Source of the DNA: an uncultured Lachnospiraceae bacterium
GTDB lineage: Bacteria; Bacillota; Clostridia; Lachnospirales; Lachnospiraceae
Assembly (NCBI GenBank): GCA_902777355.1
Contig: CACYTU010000042.1
Location: forward strand, 1-32,941
Reading direction: 5' to 3'
Length of the DNA stretch: 32,941 bases
The notes beneath the pieces are model-generated. The model was not told where the DNA came from. It did no database searches and saw nothing but the letters and a program-made list of their open reading frames with translations. A program made the translations under genes and the position numbers. Positions 1 through 7,964 of the stretch are shown here, piece by piece (within the stretch, counting starts at the first letter, position 1; the number at the start of each line of letters is the position of its first letter).

Positions 1-1206
1 GGGAACAATGCTGGTGCCCTGATGCAGGAGCTGATAGAAGGAGTGCTGGCCGTTGGTGCCGGGCTCACCGAAGATGACGGGGCCTGTCTCATAGTTGACC
101 GGCTCGCCGAAGCGGTTGACGGACTTGCCGTTGGACTCCATATCCAGCTGCTGCAGATGTGCGGGGAAGCGGGACAGGGCCTGGGAATAAGGCAGGACTG
201 CAGTGCACAGATAGCCTTCGACGTTGCGCTCGTAAGCGCCGATCAGGGCATCGAGCAGAGCCGCGTTCTGGCGGATATCGGGATTGAGGGCAGCCTTGTC
301 GGACTCAGCCGCGCCGTTCATGACACGCGCGAAGATCTCGGGGCCGAAGGCCAGGGAGAGGATCACAGCGCCGACGCAGGAAGAGGAGGAATAGCGGCCG
401 CCGATGTAGTCATCCATGAAGAAGGCTTCCAGATAGTCTGAGCTGGATGCCAGAGGGGATGTCTCGCTTGTGACTGCCAGCATATGTCTGGAGGGATCCA
501 CACCTGCGTTGCGCAGAGCGTCGCGGACGAATGCCTCGTTGGTCAGAGTCTCCAGCGTTGTGCCGGACTTGGAGACAACGATGAACAGGGTGTGGGGAAT
601 GTCGACGGATTTCAGGACTGCACTCGCGTCGTCGGGATCGACGTTGCTGATGAAGCGGGCTTCCATCTTGAGAGTGTCGTTTTTCTTTGCCCAGTTCTCC
701 AGAGCAATATAGATGGCGCGGGGGCCCAGGTCACTTCCACCGATACCGATCTGAACTGCGGTGGTGAACTTCTCGCCTGCCGCGTTTGTGATCTCGCCGG
801 CATGGACCTTGTTTGCGAAGTCCGCGGCCTTTTTCTGCTGGGAGGTATAGAAATCACGCTTATTGACGCCGTCCGCGATGACCTCGCCCAACTGCTGGGC
901 ACGGCAGAGTTGGTGAAGGACCAGACGCTTCTCACCGGTATTGATCACTGCGCCGTTCAGAAGCTCTTTGTACTTGTCAATGAGCTGGTGCTCGTCCGCA
1001 AGCTCCTGAAGGACTTCGAGAGCTTTGTCGTCGACGGCCTTCGCCGCGAAGTTGTACTTCATTCCGCATGCCATGGGAACGCTGTACTCCGCGACACGCT
1101 TTGCGCCGTTTTCGCCGGCCATGGCTTCGACGATATTGACGCGGCCCTTCAGAGCAAGAAATTTATCGTAGACTGCAAGCGTGTCAAGATTTTTCCAGGA
1201 AATCAT
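1..1206 (-). CDS. pgi: Glucose-6-phosphate isomerase, N-terminal 402 residues (runs off window)
   Basis: Interconverts glucose-6-phosphate and fructose-6-phosphate in cytoplasmic glycolysis and gluconeogenesis. Read on the minus strand, the frame stays open from an ATG at 1206 to the window edge. It carries the family sugar-phosphate binding signatures: IGIGGSDLGP near residues 153-162, SKSGTTLET near 212-220, and GGRYSSSSCVGA followed by an NGQHSFYQLLHQGT stretch close to the cut end. A strong AAGGAGGA ribosome binding site lies just before the ATG and fixes the start. The C-terminal part, with the family's later catalytic residues, is outside the window, so intactness cannot be judged. No partner gene is visible. 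The upstream leader contains hairpins at 1264-1300 and 1302-1333. The family call is certain; the organism-specific role is housekeeping by inference. Confidence 0.96.
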   Translation of the reverse strand, partial: MISWKNLDTLAVYDKFLALKGRVNIVEAMAGENGAKRVAEYSVPMACGMKYNFAAKAVDDKALEVLQELADEHQLIDKYKELLNGAVINTGEKRLVLHQLCRAQQLGEVIADGVNKRDFYTSQQKKAADFANKVHAGEITNAAGEKFTTAVQIGIGGSDLGPRAIYIALENWAKKNDTLKMEARFISNVDPDDASAVLKSVDIPHTLFIVVSKSGTTLETLTNEAFVRDALRNAGVDPSRHMLAVTSETSPLASSSDYLEAFFMDDYIGGRYSSSSCVGAVILSLAFGPEIFARVMNGAAESDKAALNPDIRQNAALLDALIGAYERNVEGYLCTAVLPYSQALSRFPAHLQQLDMESNGKSVNRFGEPVNYETGPVIFGEPGTNGQHSFYQLLHQGTSIVP

Positions 1207-1263
1207 AAGAAAATCCTCCTTACTAAAAAAATATGAATTGGCTTCATACAGCACAGAAAACTG

Positions 1264-1333
1264 CCGCCGGCATCGCCCTTGGGCGAAGCACTTCAGGCGG
1301 TTTACACAGGCACAGACACAAAACCCTGTGTAA
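1264..1333 (-). promoter_or_regulatory. Two hairpins upstream of pgi
   Basis: CCGCC at 1264-1268 pairs with GGCGG at 1296-1300 and encloses TCGCCC/GGGCGA (1273-1278/1281-1286) with a two-base loop. Next to it, TTACACAGG (1302-1310) pairs with CCTGTGTAA (1325-1333). Read on the minus strand they would lie 60-130 nt upstream of the pgi start. The same strand reads CCGCCTGAA in this stretch, the core of the dispersed repeat described at 1419-1566. Neither hairpin has a T-run on the pgi side, so a terminator is unlikely. A regulatory role is inference. Confidence 0.4.
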
Positions 1334-1418
1334 GAGATATGAATAGATTCATTATAATAATTCTTGTGCAGAATGTCCAGAATTGAAAGGGTATGTCGCC
1401 ATAACGTCTGTGAAAATT

Positions 1419-1566
1419 CGTTACAGCCTGCTCGAAACTCGAGGCGTTTTTCGCGGCTTTTTCGCGAAAAACCCGAGTTGTACGGCGTTTGGCGGCGCAT
1501 AAGCGCATTGGAATCGCCAAACGCGTCGTTACATGTCCACGCCTTCGATAGGGCGTGGACAGTAAC
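1419..1566 (+). repeat. Dispersed three-hairpin repeat element, copy A
   Basis: About 148 bp non-coding element with three consecutive hairpins. Stem 1 is GTTTTTCGCG (1446-1455) with CGCGAAAAAC (1463-1472), extended outward by AACTCG/CGAGTT. Stem 2 is GCGTTTGGCG (1485-1494) with CGCCAAACGC (1515-1524) around a loop containing GCGCATAAGCGCATTGG. Stem 3 pairs GTTACATGTCCACGCC (1528-1543) with a GGCGTGGACAGTAAC arm ending at 1566. Copy B at 10226-10373 has the same order and loops but different, still complementary, stem bases. It may be a structured RNA or a palindromic mobile repeat. Confidence 0.8.
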
Positions 1567-1580
1567 GAAAATTCTATTAA

Positions 1581-1790
1581 ACCACAGATTCGCCTGAACT
1601 TCGAGGCGCTTTTGTAATCAGGAGCGCACAAAAAACCGAAGTTAACGGAAATATTGTTAAAATACAGATCCGCCTGAACTTCGAGGTACTTTGCGCGTGA
1701 TTTTCGTGTAAAAACGAGTATAACAGCTGTTTACCACACCGCAGACCCGCCTGAAACACGAAGTTTTCTGCGTGTTCTCCGGCGCAAAGT
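1581..1790 (+). repeat. Three degenerate partial copies of the dispersed hairpin repeat
   Basis: Three copies of the element's leading motif follow copy A. They contain CGCCTGAACTTCGAGG (from about 1590), CCGCCTGAACTTCGAGG (from about 1670) and CCGCCTGAAACACGAAG (from about 1749), each preceded by CAGA. Each is followed by a GC-rich, partly self-complementary stretch. For example, AACTTCG in the first copy pairs with CGAAGTT near 1640. They lie in the cysK upstream region but are far from its ribosome binding site. Stems 2 and 3 of the full element are missing. Confidence 0.65.
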
Positions 1791-1939
1791 TCCGGCGCAA
1801 AACCCCGGCTATTGGGGGCGGATGTCTTGCAATCATTGCCTCTCAATGGTATTCTGAGCGGGAACCCCCAAAGGACGATGGAAAACCCATAGTCTGGTTT
1901 TACAATAATAGATATAGATAGCAGAAAGGAAGACACATC

Positions 1940-2869
1940 GTGATTTACAAAAATATTCTGGAGGCTGTCGGAAATACACCCATGGTCGAGCTGCAGCGCA
2001 TGCCCGAACCGGGAAGTGCCCGTGTGCTGGTCAAGGTGGAAGGCCTTAATGTCGGAGGGTCGATCAAGACCAGGACAGCCCTCAATATGATCGAGCAGGC
2101 GGAGAAAGATGGTGTGATCGGACCGGATACGATTATCGTGGAGCCCACCAGCGGAAACCAGGGGATCGGACTGGCCCTGGTCGGAGCGGTCAAGGGATAC
2201 AGAACGATCATCATCATGCCGGATTCTGTCAGTGAGGAAAGAGCCAAACTGGTCCGTCACTACGGCGCGGAAGTCCGTCTGATCCACGACGCGGGCGACA
2301 TCGGCGCATGTATCGATGAATGCCTGCAGACAGCACTCCGGATGCAGAAGAAGAACCCCAGGGTCTTTGTGCCCCAGCAGTTCTCCAATCCCAATAACAC
2401 GCTGGCACAGAAAAATTATACAGCCCTGGAAATCCTGGAGCAGGTGGACGGGCCGATTGACGGTTTCTGCAGCGGCATCGGGACCGGCGGTACCCTGACC
2501 GGAATCGGCGAAGTCCTCAAGGAGCACAACCCGCAGATCGAGATCTGGGCGGTCGAGCCCGAAAACGCCGCGATCCTGGCGGGAGGCACGATCGGGACCC
2601 ATATTCAGATGGGAATCGGCGACGGCATTATCCCTGATATCCTCAACCGGGAGATCTATGATGATATCTGTGTCACGACGGATGCCGAGGCCATCGAGAC
2701 ATCCAAGAGACTGGCCAGGGAGGAAGGCCTCATGGTCGGCATCTCTTCGGGAACCAACGTGACGGCAGCCCTGAAGCTGGCGAAAAAACTCGGCGAGGGC
2801 AAAACCGTCGTAACAGTACTGCCCGACACGGCCGAGAGATATTTTTCCACACCTCTTTTCGGAGAATGA
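1940..2869 (+). CDS. cysK: Cysteine synthase family PLP enzyme (O-acetylserine sulfhydrylase-like)
   Basis: Fold-type II PLP enzyme expected to replace the acetyl group of O-acetylserine with sulfide to give cysteine, in the cytoplasm. The 309-residue length is normal for CysK. The PLP lysine is K43 in NVGGSIKTR; the phosphate loop is GIGTGGTLTG; the C-terminus has the typical VVTVLPDT...YFSTPLF ending. Two positions differ from the usual signatures. The lysine loop normally reads NPxGSVKDR, and the substrate loop normally reads TSGNTG but here is TSGNQG (Q74). The family is secure, but the exact substrate (O-acetylserine or another beta-substituted amino acid) is less so. The start is GTG at 1940, with GAAAGGA about 10 nt upstream. 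It ends 47 nt before the next gene and is probably cotranscribed with it. Confidence 0.9.
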   Translation: MIYKNILEAVGNTPMVELQRMPEPGSARVLVKVEGLNVGGSIKTRTALNMIEQAEKDGVIGPDTIIVEPTSGNQGIGLALVGAVKGYRTIIIMPDSVSEERAKLVRHYGAEVRLIHDAGDIGACIDECLQTALRMQKKNPRVFVPQQFSNPNNTLAQKNYTALEILEQVDGPIDGFCSGIGTGGTLTGIGEVLKEHNPQIEIWAVEPENAAILAGGTIGTHIQMGIGDGIIPDILNREIYDDICVTTDAEAIETSKRLAREEGLMVGISSGTNVTAALKLAKKLGEGKTVVTVLPDTAERYFSTPLFGE

Positions 2870-2916
2870 TCGGGGAACAACAGATAAAGGCCCGGCGCAC
2901 CGCGGCAGGGAGGTAA

Positions 2917-4167
2917 ATGATGGAAGACAGGAGCCGCAGACGGCAGTTCCGCAAGATCGTTGTCACAGGAGGACCCTGTGCCGGCAAGACGACCGGACTG
3001 ACCTGGATCCAGAATTCTTTTGAAAAAATGGGTTACACAGTCCTGTTTCTGCAGGAGCCTGCCACGGAAATGATGACGGCGGGAGTCACGCCGGCGCGCT
3101 GCTCGTCTCCCATGGCTTACCAGGAGTTCCAGATGGAACTCCAGTATGAAAAAGAAAAGCTTTTTGAGCGGGCGGCACTGGACATTGCCTACGCGCATCC
3201 GGAAGCGGACGCGGAGGAGAAGGGAACAGAGGAGAAGGGCACAGAGGAAGAGGGGAAGACGCCCCTCGTCCCCAGAAAGGTGCTGGTCGTCTGTGACCGC
3301 GGTTTTTTTGATAACCTCGCCTACATGAGCGGCGAGGAGTTCAGACAGGTACTCGAAAAGCTGAATGTCACGGAGGAAAAGCTTCTGGCGGGATATGACG
3401 GGGTCTTCCATCTGGAGACAACGGCAAAAAACGCGACTGTATTTTACGGAAACGCAAATAATGCGGTCCGCGGCGAGACACCCGAAGAAGCGGCCCGGCT
3501 GGATGACCGCCTGATCGAGGCCTGGTCAAGGCATCCGCACTTTCGGGTGATCGAAAATTTCAGCGGTTTCGAGGACAAGATGAGGCTGCTGGTCGCGGAG
3601 ATCGCGGCATGTCTGGGAGAGCCTGTTCCGCCTGAGATACGGCGCAGATACCTGATTGACTATCCTGATACGGAAATGCTGGAAGGCCTTGAGGACTGCC
3701 ACCGGATCGAGATAGAGCAGGCGTATCTCCGGTCCGCGGAGAATGTGGAGATCCGCATCCGCAGCCAGAAGAGCGGCGCGGACAGCATGTTCTATGAGAC
3801 CAGGTATCTTCTGTCTGAAGGAAAGAGACGCCTGGATTCGGAGCTGAGGCTGTCAGCCCACAATTATCATAAGATGCTGGCACATGCGGACCCGGACCGA
3901 GGAAGGCTGAAAAAGACCCGCTACCGTCTGAACTGGAAAGGAACCAATTTTGACATAGATCTGTATGAAATGTGGGGGGACCAGGCTCTGCTGGAGGTCT
4001 CTCTGCGGGATGAGGATCAGCAGATCGACTTTCCTCCTTTTTTAAGCATCAGGAAAGAAGTGACCGGTGACGAGCGGTATGAGATTTCTCATCTGGCAAG
4101 GCACTATGCTGCGCTGAACGCATCACCATCGTCAGACCCCGCACAGGGCGCAGCGGAAAACCATTAA
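2917..4167 (+). CDS. P-loop NTPase fused to a CYTH-like domain (TTD14-like architecture)
   Basis: The N-terminal half (about 1-235) is an AAA_28/NadR-type P-loop domain with Walker A GGPCAGKTT at residues 18-26 and a LVVCDRGFFDNLAYM stretch resembling the Walker B/lid region of nucleoside-kinase-like proteins. The C-terminal half (about 240-405) looks like a CYTH (triphosphate tunnel) domain: an IEIEQAYL strand near 263-271, then alternating charged strands such as VEIRIRSQK, KTRYRLNW and ALLEVSLRDED. This order matches the TTD14 family, whose insect member binds GTP and phospholipid. The bacterial function is unknown. A charged insert of repeated EEKGT units lies near residues 92-108. AGGGAGGT precedes overlapping ATGs at 2917 and 2920, and either could be used. 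The gene follows cysK by 47 nt, but no functional link to sulfur metabolism is evident. Confidence 0.8.
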   Translation: MMEDRSRRRQFRKIVVTGGPCAGKTTGLTWIQNSFEKMGYTVLFLQEPATEMMTAGVTPARCSSPMAYQEFQMELQYEKEKLFERAALDIAYAHPEADAEEKGTEEKGTEEEGKTPLVPRKVLVVCDRGFFDNLAYMSGEEFRQVLEKLNVTEEKLLAGYDGVFHLETTAKNATVFYGNANNAVRGETPEEAARLDDRLIEAWSRHPHFRVIENFSGFEDKMRLLVAEIAACLGEPVPPEIRRRYLIDYPDTEMLEGLEDCHRIEIEQAYLRSAENVEIRIRSQKSGADSMFYETRYLLSEGKRRLDSELRLSAHNYHKMLAHADPDRGRLKKTRYRLNWKGTNFDIDLYEMWGDQALLEVSLRDEDQQIDFPPFLSIRKEVTGDERYEISHLARHYAALNASPSSDPAQGAAENH

Positions 4168-4192
4168 GGCGAATATAAAGAAGGTAGGAGCA

Positions 4193-4252
4193 GGTACGGA
4201 AAGGTACTGAAGGGTACGAAGAAGTACGAACAGATACGAAGAAGTACGAGGA
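4193..4252 (+). repeat. Six 10-bp direct repeats abutting the lipoprotein ribosome binding site
   Basis: Six consecutive 10-bp units of the form GGTACGAAGA, each with TAC at the same phase, run from 4193 to 4252. The last unit merges into the GAGGAGG ribosome binding site of the lipoprotein gene. A 10-bp period places the same bases on one face of the helix. The array could be a stack of protein-binding sites or simply a slipped repeat. Confidence 0.8.
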
Positions 4253-4262
4253 GGTGCTCACA

Positions 4263-6071
4263 ATGGCGAAGGTATGTCTGCGAACAAAAAGGAACAGGCG
4301 GATAGGCGCCTTTGTCCTGCCTCTGGCACTTGCGGCCGCGCTTGTGGTATCCGGATGCGGGGCGAAGACAGACAATAATGGCGGCGGTACGGAAGCGGTC
4401 AGCGGGACAGGCAGCCAGGAAAATGGATCCGGAGAGGATGGAAAAGACTCTTCCGGAACTGACGGCGGGACTGCTGCTGCAGCGGATGCCGCTGCGGAAA
4501 AGAAGGATGCCGGGGCAGCCGCGAAAAAGAAAGAAGCAGAGGCCTCAGCGGTCAGTGGGACCGGAACTGAGACTGCTGCCGCCGGCAGTACGGACAAGAA
4601 AGCCGGAAAGAAGGACGCTGAGGCTGATGCCAAAAAAAAGGACGCCGAAGCTGATGCCAAAAAGAAGGCCGCCGAGGCCGCCGCAGGAAGCGGGACCGGC
4701 GCTGCAGCGGATGCCGCTACGACAAAAAAGAGCGCTGAGGCAGCCAAAAAGAAGGCCGCCGAGACTGCCGCAGGGGGCGGGACCGGCACTGAGGCTGCTG
4801 CCGCCGGCAGCACGGACAAGAAAGCCGGAACCAAAGGCGCCCTCACCGAAAAGGCGGGGGGAGGAAGCGTTGATGAGAAAAGCGGATCCGGAAACCCTGA
4901 AGAAGACAAATATGCCGGCTTCAGCGATTTCACAAGCTCCAAGATGGGCTTTTCTTTCAAATACGATCCGGCAAATACAGCGAAAGACACGGAGACCGGC
5001 GCCTGTGAAATGGTGATCGGCAAGGAAAAGAATCTGACAGGCTTATTTGTCAGCAGCCTCTCCGCGGAAGGCATGAAGGAACCCGCGGAGATTCTCAAAG
5101 AGGAAGCCGGCGACGTCAATCAAAAATATAAGAACGCCATGGTGTCGGGAATTGAAAAGAGCAGATTTACGGTGGACGACCATGATCTGACCGGGCAGAC
5201 CTGGGCTTACAGCCTCCCTTCCGGAGGAACTGTCGAGTGCGCTTCTTATATTGAAGTCAGAGGGGGCCGCTACATCTTCTTTAAGACAGAGGCGATGAGG
5301 GGAGATACAGCTCCCGCCGATGAAGCCCTGAAGCTGGCCATCCGCACTCTGAAGATCGCAAGGGAAGAAGGAAAGGGAGCAGCAGCCGGTTCTGATGACG
5401 CATCGACGGCGGCCGCAGCCGATTCCTCCACTTCCAAAAAGTCAGAGGATTCAAAAGATTCAAAGGATTCAAAAGATTCGAAGGATTCAAAAGATTCAAA
5501 GGATTCAAAAGATTCGAAGGATTCAAAAGATTCGAAGGATTCAAAAGATTCAAAGGATTCAAAGAAGGACAGCGCCAAGACAGTCGGCATCTCCGACCTT
5601 ACAGGCGGCGGCAAAGACGAGAAGGAAGGAAAAACAGAGGAGTTCGGAGGAGCATATTCCTTTGACATCGACGAAAAGTGGCTGGTAGTTCCTAAGGACA
5701 CCTCTACAACTGTCTACACCAGAGGTTCCATGCAGGGCGCCTACTTTGTAGTGGACAAGATTGAGCTGGAAGAGAAGCCTGCCAATTACCTTTCCAACAG
5801 AGCAGAAGAGATTAAGGAAAATCTCGGCGCAAGACTTCTCGCAGAACCCTCCGTCAGGACTGTGGAGCTGGGAGAAAGGAAGCTGACAGGAATCGAGTAC
5901 GAATACGCGTCGGCGGACGGAGCCAGAAATCTCTATCAGGCCGAATACATCGAGACAACAGCGCTGGGAACCTATTCCTGGGAGCTTGCCTGCAACCAGG
6001 GGGATAATGAGTCCGTCGCGGCTATGTTGAGCGCTATGGAATCCTTTATGCCCAACGCCAGCGCCAACTGA
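4263..6071 (+). CDS. Repeat-rich secreted lipoprotein with two similar beta-rich domains
   Basis: The function is not recognised. ATG at 4263 is chosen over the in-frame GTG at 4254 because GAGGAGG lies about 7 nt before it. The protein (about 602 aa) has a basic N-terminus, a hydrophobic segment and the lipobox VVSGC (lipidated Cys32), so it should be anchored outside the membrane. A low-complexity Ala/Lys/Glu region (about 70-200) contains duplicated blocks such as STDKKAG and KKKAAE. Domain A is about 215-365. Thirteen DSK tripeptides occupy about 396-434. Domain B (about 458-602) begins FGGAYSFDIDEKWLV, which parallels SSKMGFSFKYDP in domain A. Both resemble PsbP/Mog1-like folds by general pattern only. 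The Lys-rich and Ser/Asp-rich segments look like wall-spanning spacers. A terminator follows at 6205-6262. Confidence 0.85.
   Translation: MAKVCLRTKRNRRIGAFVLPLALAAALVVSGCGAKTDNNGGGTEAVSGTGSQENGSGEDGKDSSGTDGGTAAAADAAAEKKDAGAAAKKKEAEASAVSGTGTETAAAGSTDKKAGKKDAEADAKKKDAEADAKKKAAEAAAGSGTGAAADAATTKKSAEAAKKKAAETAAGGGTGTEAAAAGSTDKKAGTKGALTEKAGGGSVDEKSGSGNPEEDKYAGFSDFTSSKMGFSFKYDPANTAKDTETGACEMVIGKEKNLTGLFVSSLSAEGMKEPAEILKEEAGDVNQKYKNAMVSGIEKSRFTVDDHDLTGQTWAYSLPSGGTVECASYIEVRGGRYIFFKTEAMRGDTAPADEALKLAIRTLKIAREEGKGAAAGSDDASTAAAADSSTSKKSEDSKDSKDSKDSKDSKDSKDSKDSKDSKDSKDSKDSKDSKKDSAKTVGISDLTGGGKDEKEGKTEEFGGAYSFDIDEKWLVVPKDTSTTVYTRGSMQGAYFVVDKIELEEKPANYLSNRAEEIKENLGARLLAEPSVRTVELGERKLTGIEYEYASADGARNLYQAEYIETTALGTYSWELACNQGDNESVAAMLSAMESFMPNASAN
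5448..5564 (+). repeat. 13 x 9-bp in-frame tandem repeat (DSK)n
   Basis: Thirteen consecutive GATTCNAAR units encode Asp-Ser-Lys. Third-position differences alternate in an 18-bp pattern (GATTCAAAG then GATTCAAAA), with GATTCG variants interspersed, suggesting expansion by duplication of two-unit blocks. Copy number changes would keep the frame and alter only the linker length between the two domains of the lipoprotein. Confidence 0.95.
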
Positions 6072-6204
6072 AGCAGTTCCGGCTGCCGGAAACCGCCGGC
6101 AGAAGCACGGGCTTTTTGTAAAAAGCGAAAGAACAGGAAACAGAAAACCATATAAAACCATATAACAGAAAAAAGAAGACTATATAGAAGACTATATATA
6201 GAGG

Positions 6205-6262
6205 AAAGCCTCCTGAGCGGCGGGGAAACAAACAGATTTCCCCGACTGCCGGGAGGCTTTTT
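6205..6262 (+). terminator. Rho-independent terminator after the lipoprotein gene
   Basis: AAAGCCTCC (6205-6213) pairs with GGAGGCTTT (6252-6260), with an inner GGGGAAA/TTTCCCC stem (6222-6228/6237-6243), and ends in a T-run. It lies 134 nt past the stop. Directly after the stop there is also a GTTCCGGC/GCCGGAAC-type hairpin without a T-run. Confidence 0.8.
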
Positions 6263-6395
6263 ACAGAGCTGTTACAGCGTTATGTTACAAAGTTTTACCA
6301 GGCAGTATGCCGGGCGTTTTTACAGAGCTTTTTACAGAGCTGTTACAACGTTTTAATTACGAAGTTTTAATTACGAAGTTCATAATACGGAGTTT
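6263..6395. repeat. Duplicated AT-rich segment between convergent genes
   Basis: TTTACAGAGCTGTTACA followed by a GCGTT or ACGTT occurs near 6261 and again near 6329, with a short extra TTTTACAGAGC between them. ATTACGAAGTT is also duplicated (from about 6357 and 6370). No gene is seen. It lies between the lipoprotein terminator and the 3' end of the acyltransferase gene. Confidence 0.6.
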
Positions 6396-7583
6396 TCATC
6401 CGGCCGCATGCCGGCGCAGCATATAGAGGGAGACCGGAAGTCTCTTGTTTTTTACATGTGATGTGGCGGCCAAAAGTCCCGCCGCAAGAAGCAGAGTCCC
6501 CGCATAGATCAGGAAGCACTGTGTCCACTGGGTGGTTTTTCCGAAGACACAGGGGACCAGCATACGCAGGAGGGTCTGTGATACATACATGGGAAGGCTG
6601 ACTGCGCCAAGCCATGTGAAGAAAGGACTGCGGAAGATATCCGCCCTGCTGATCAGTCCCTCCCCGCTGAAAGTGATCGCGACAAGGAGGAAGAGCAGAT
6701 AGAAGACAGCGAATCCGTATCTGCCGTCCGCTGCGCTGCACATATACATGATCGACAGCACCAGGCTTGCCAATGCCGTGAAGGTGAGCGCCGCGCGGGC
6801 GGGAAGGGAATGTACACGCCCCCGGATCAGACGGCTCAGTTCGAAAGCCGTGGTGCCCATGGATATTTCGGCGAAGGCACGGATATTGGTCTTGTAGGTG
6901 AAAAAGAACCAGTCATCGATGTCGCCCAGAGATCCCGTGAGAGAGATGATTGACCACAAAAGCACTGCGCACAGAAGTGGTGAAACCACCCGGGTATAGG
7001 TCCTGTAATATTTCCTGCAGAGAGGGTAGACGAAGGGAAGCGCTATGAACAGGGAACTCAGATACCATGTGCATCCGATAAAAGGCCTGCCCAGACCCAG
7101 CCGCTGCAGAAACAGGAGAGAGGGAAGTCTTTTCAGGAAATAAGAGAAGCCCAGGTTTTTCCCGACGATCAGGCGCACGAAGGGTGTCATCGCGCAGGCG
7201 GCCAGATAGCAGGGAAAGACTGCTTTTGCCTTGTGGACGATGAACTGCAGAGTTTCCTGCGAAAGGTTGACAGCCATCCCGGGATGCGCTTTGTCCTCCT
7301 GTATTTTTTTATGGACCGACCTGGCCAGCAGGTATCCGGTCACCAGAAAAAAGAATTCGACCCCCAGGTTTCCGTGCATAAAAAAGGTGACGGGGACGCC
7401 GCGGATGACCGCGATTACTTTGTCCTGATCCCACAGGTCCAGATTGACATGAAAAAAGATAATGATGGCAGTGAACAAAAAGCGAAGCAGCTCGATGCTG
7501 TTGTTTCTCTTTTCTTTCCTGATTTTTTCTGCAGGTTCTTCACTCAGGGTATCTTTCGTCCCTTCCATAGTATTTGTGTTCAA
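6396..7583 (-). CDS. Acyltransferase-3 family integral membrane protein
   Basis: A polytopic membrane protein of 395 residues with about ten hydrophobic segments. Its N-terminal signature SIELLRFLFTAIIIFFHV holds the conserved Arg34 and the proposed catalytic His45. Family members (OafA/NodX-like) transfer acetyl or other acyl groups from the cytoplasm to sugars of surface polysaccharides, peptidoglycan or macrolides. Substrate cannot be deduced here. The start is a TTG at 7583 with AAAGGA about 11 nt upstream. An ATG five codons downstream (7568) is an alternative but lacks a good ribosome binding site. It stands alone on the minus strand; its relation to the glycan operon at 16617-23036 is only thematic. 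A 44-bp tandem array lies upstream of it. Confidence 0.88.
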   Translation of the reverse strand: MNTNTMEGTKDTLSEEPAEKIRKEKRNNSIELLRFLFTAIIIFFHVNLDLWDQDKVIAVIRGVPVTFFMHGNLGVEFFFLVTGYLLARSVHKKIQEDKAHPGMAVNLSQETLQFIVHKAKAVFPCYLAACAMTPFVRLIVGKNLGFSYFLKRLPSLLFLQRLGLGRPFIGCTWYLSSLFIALPFVYPLCRKYYRTYTRVVSPLLCAVLLWSIISLTGSLGDIDDWFFFTYKTNIRAFAEISMGTTAFELSRLIRGRVHSLPARAALTFTALASLVLSIMYMCSAADGRYGFAVFYLLFLLVAITFSGEGLISRADIFRSPFFTWLGAVSLPMYVSQTLLRMLVPCVFGKTTQWTQCFLIYAGTLLLAAGLLAATSHVKNKRLPVSLYMLRRHAAG

Positions 7584-7677
7584 GGTGTCTTTCGTCCTTT
7601 CTTAATCTGTAAGAATCTATATGAATTTATAAGATCAATCTACAAAAGCAATAAGAAGCAGTAAGTGGCCGGCACAT

Positions 7678-7853
7678 GGTGCCGTTTGTCTTTTTTACAT
7701 GTCGGCAGGTGTATCGCGCCTGGTGCCGTTTGTCTTTTTTACATGTCGGCAGGTGTATCGCGTTTGGTGCCGTTTGTCTTTTTTACATGTCTGCAGGTGT
7801 ATCGCGCTTGGTGCCGTTTGTCTTTTTTACATGTCTACAGGTGTTTCGCATTT
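7678..7853. repeat. 4 x 44-bp tandem repeat array
   Basis: Units start at 7678, 7722, 7766 and 7810. Each begins GGTGCCGTTTGTC, then T6, ACATGTC, and ends near a GGTGTATCGCG block, with only scattered substitutions. The 44-bp unit is not a multiple of three, so the frames that cross it shift at every copy and are not real genes. The first copy is preceded by GGCAC so that GGCACATGGTGCC forms a small hairpin before a T-run. The array lies between the MATE gene's 3' end and the acyltransferase start. Confidence 0.95.
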
Positions 7854-7964
7854 TGCGCAAGGTGTGTTCTGTTTTTAATACAGATTCTTTGCTTTTGCAT
7901 AAAAATATCTTTCGTTCCCTTTTTATATTTCTCCGGAGGACCGGATGACCATCAGAAAACTCTT

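Larger units (their letters stand above)
1207..1939. other. 733-bp non-coding divergent region pgi / cysK
   Basis: There is no credible gene between the divergent starts of pgi and cysK. Small frames here overlap the hairpin repeats and have no ribosome binding sites or family resemblance. The region holds two pgi-proximal hairpins, one full and three partial copies of the dispersed repeat, and presumably both promoters. No clean -35/-10 pair could be assigned for either gene. Confidence 0.7.

Noticed and set aside
22-1236. Plus-strand open frames of 139 and 250 aa across the left end
   Set aside because: They are the antisense of the pgi coding sequence, which has the family motifs and ribosome binding site on the minus strand.
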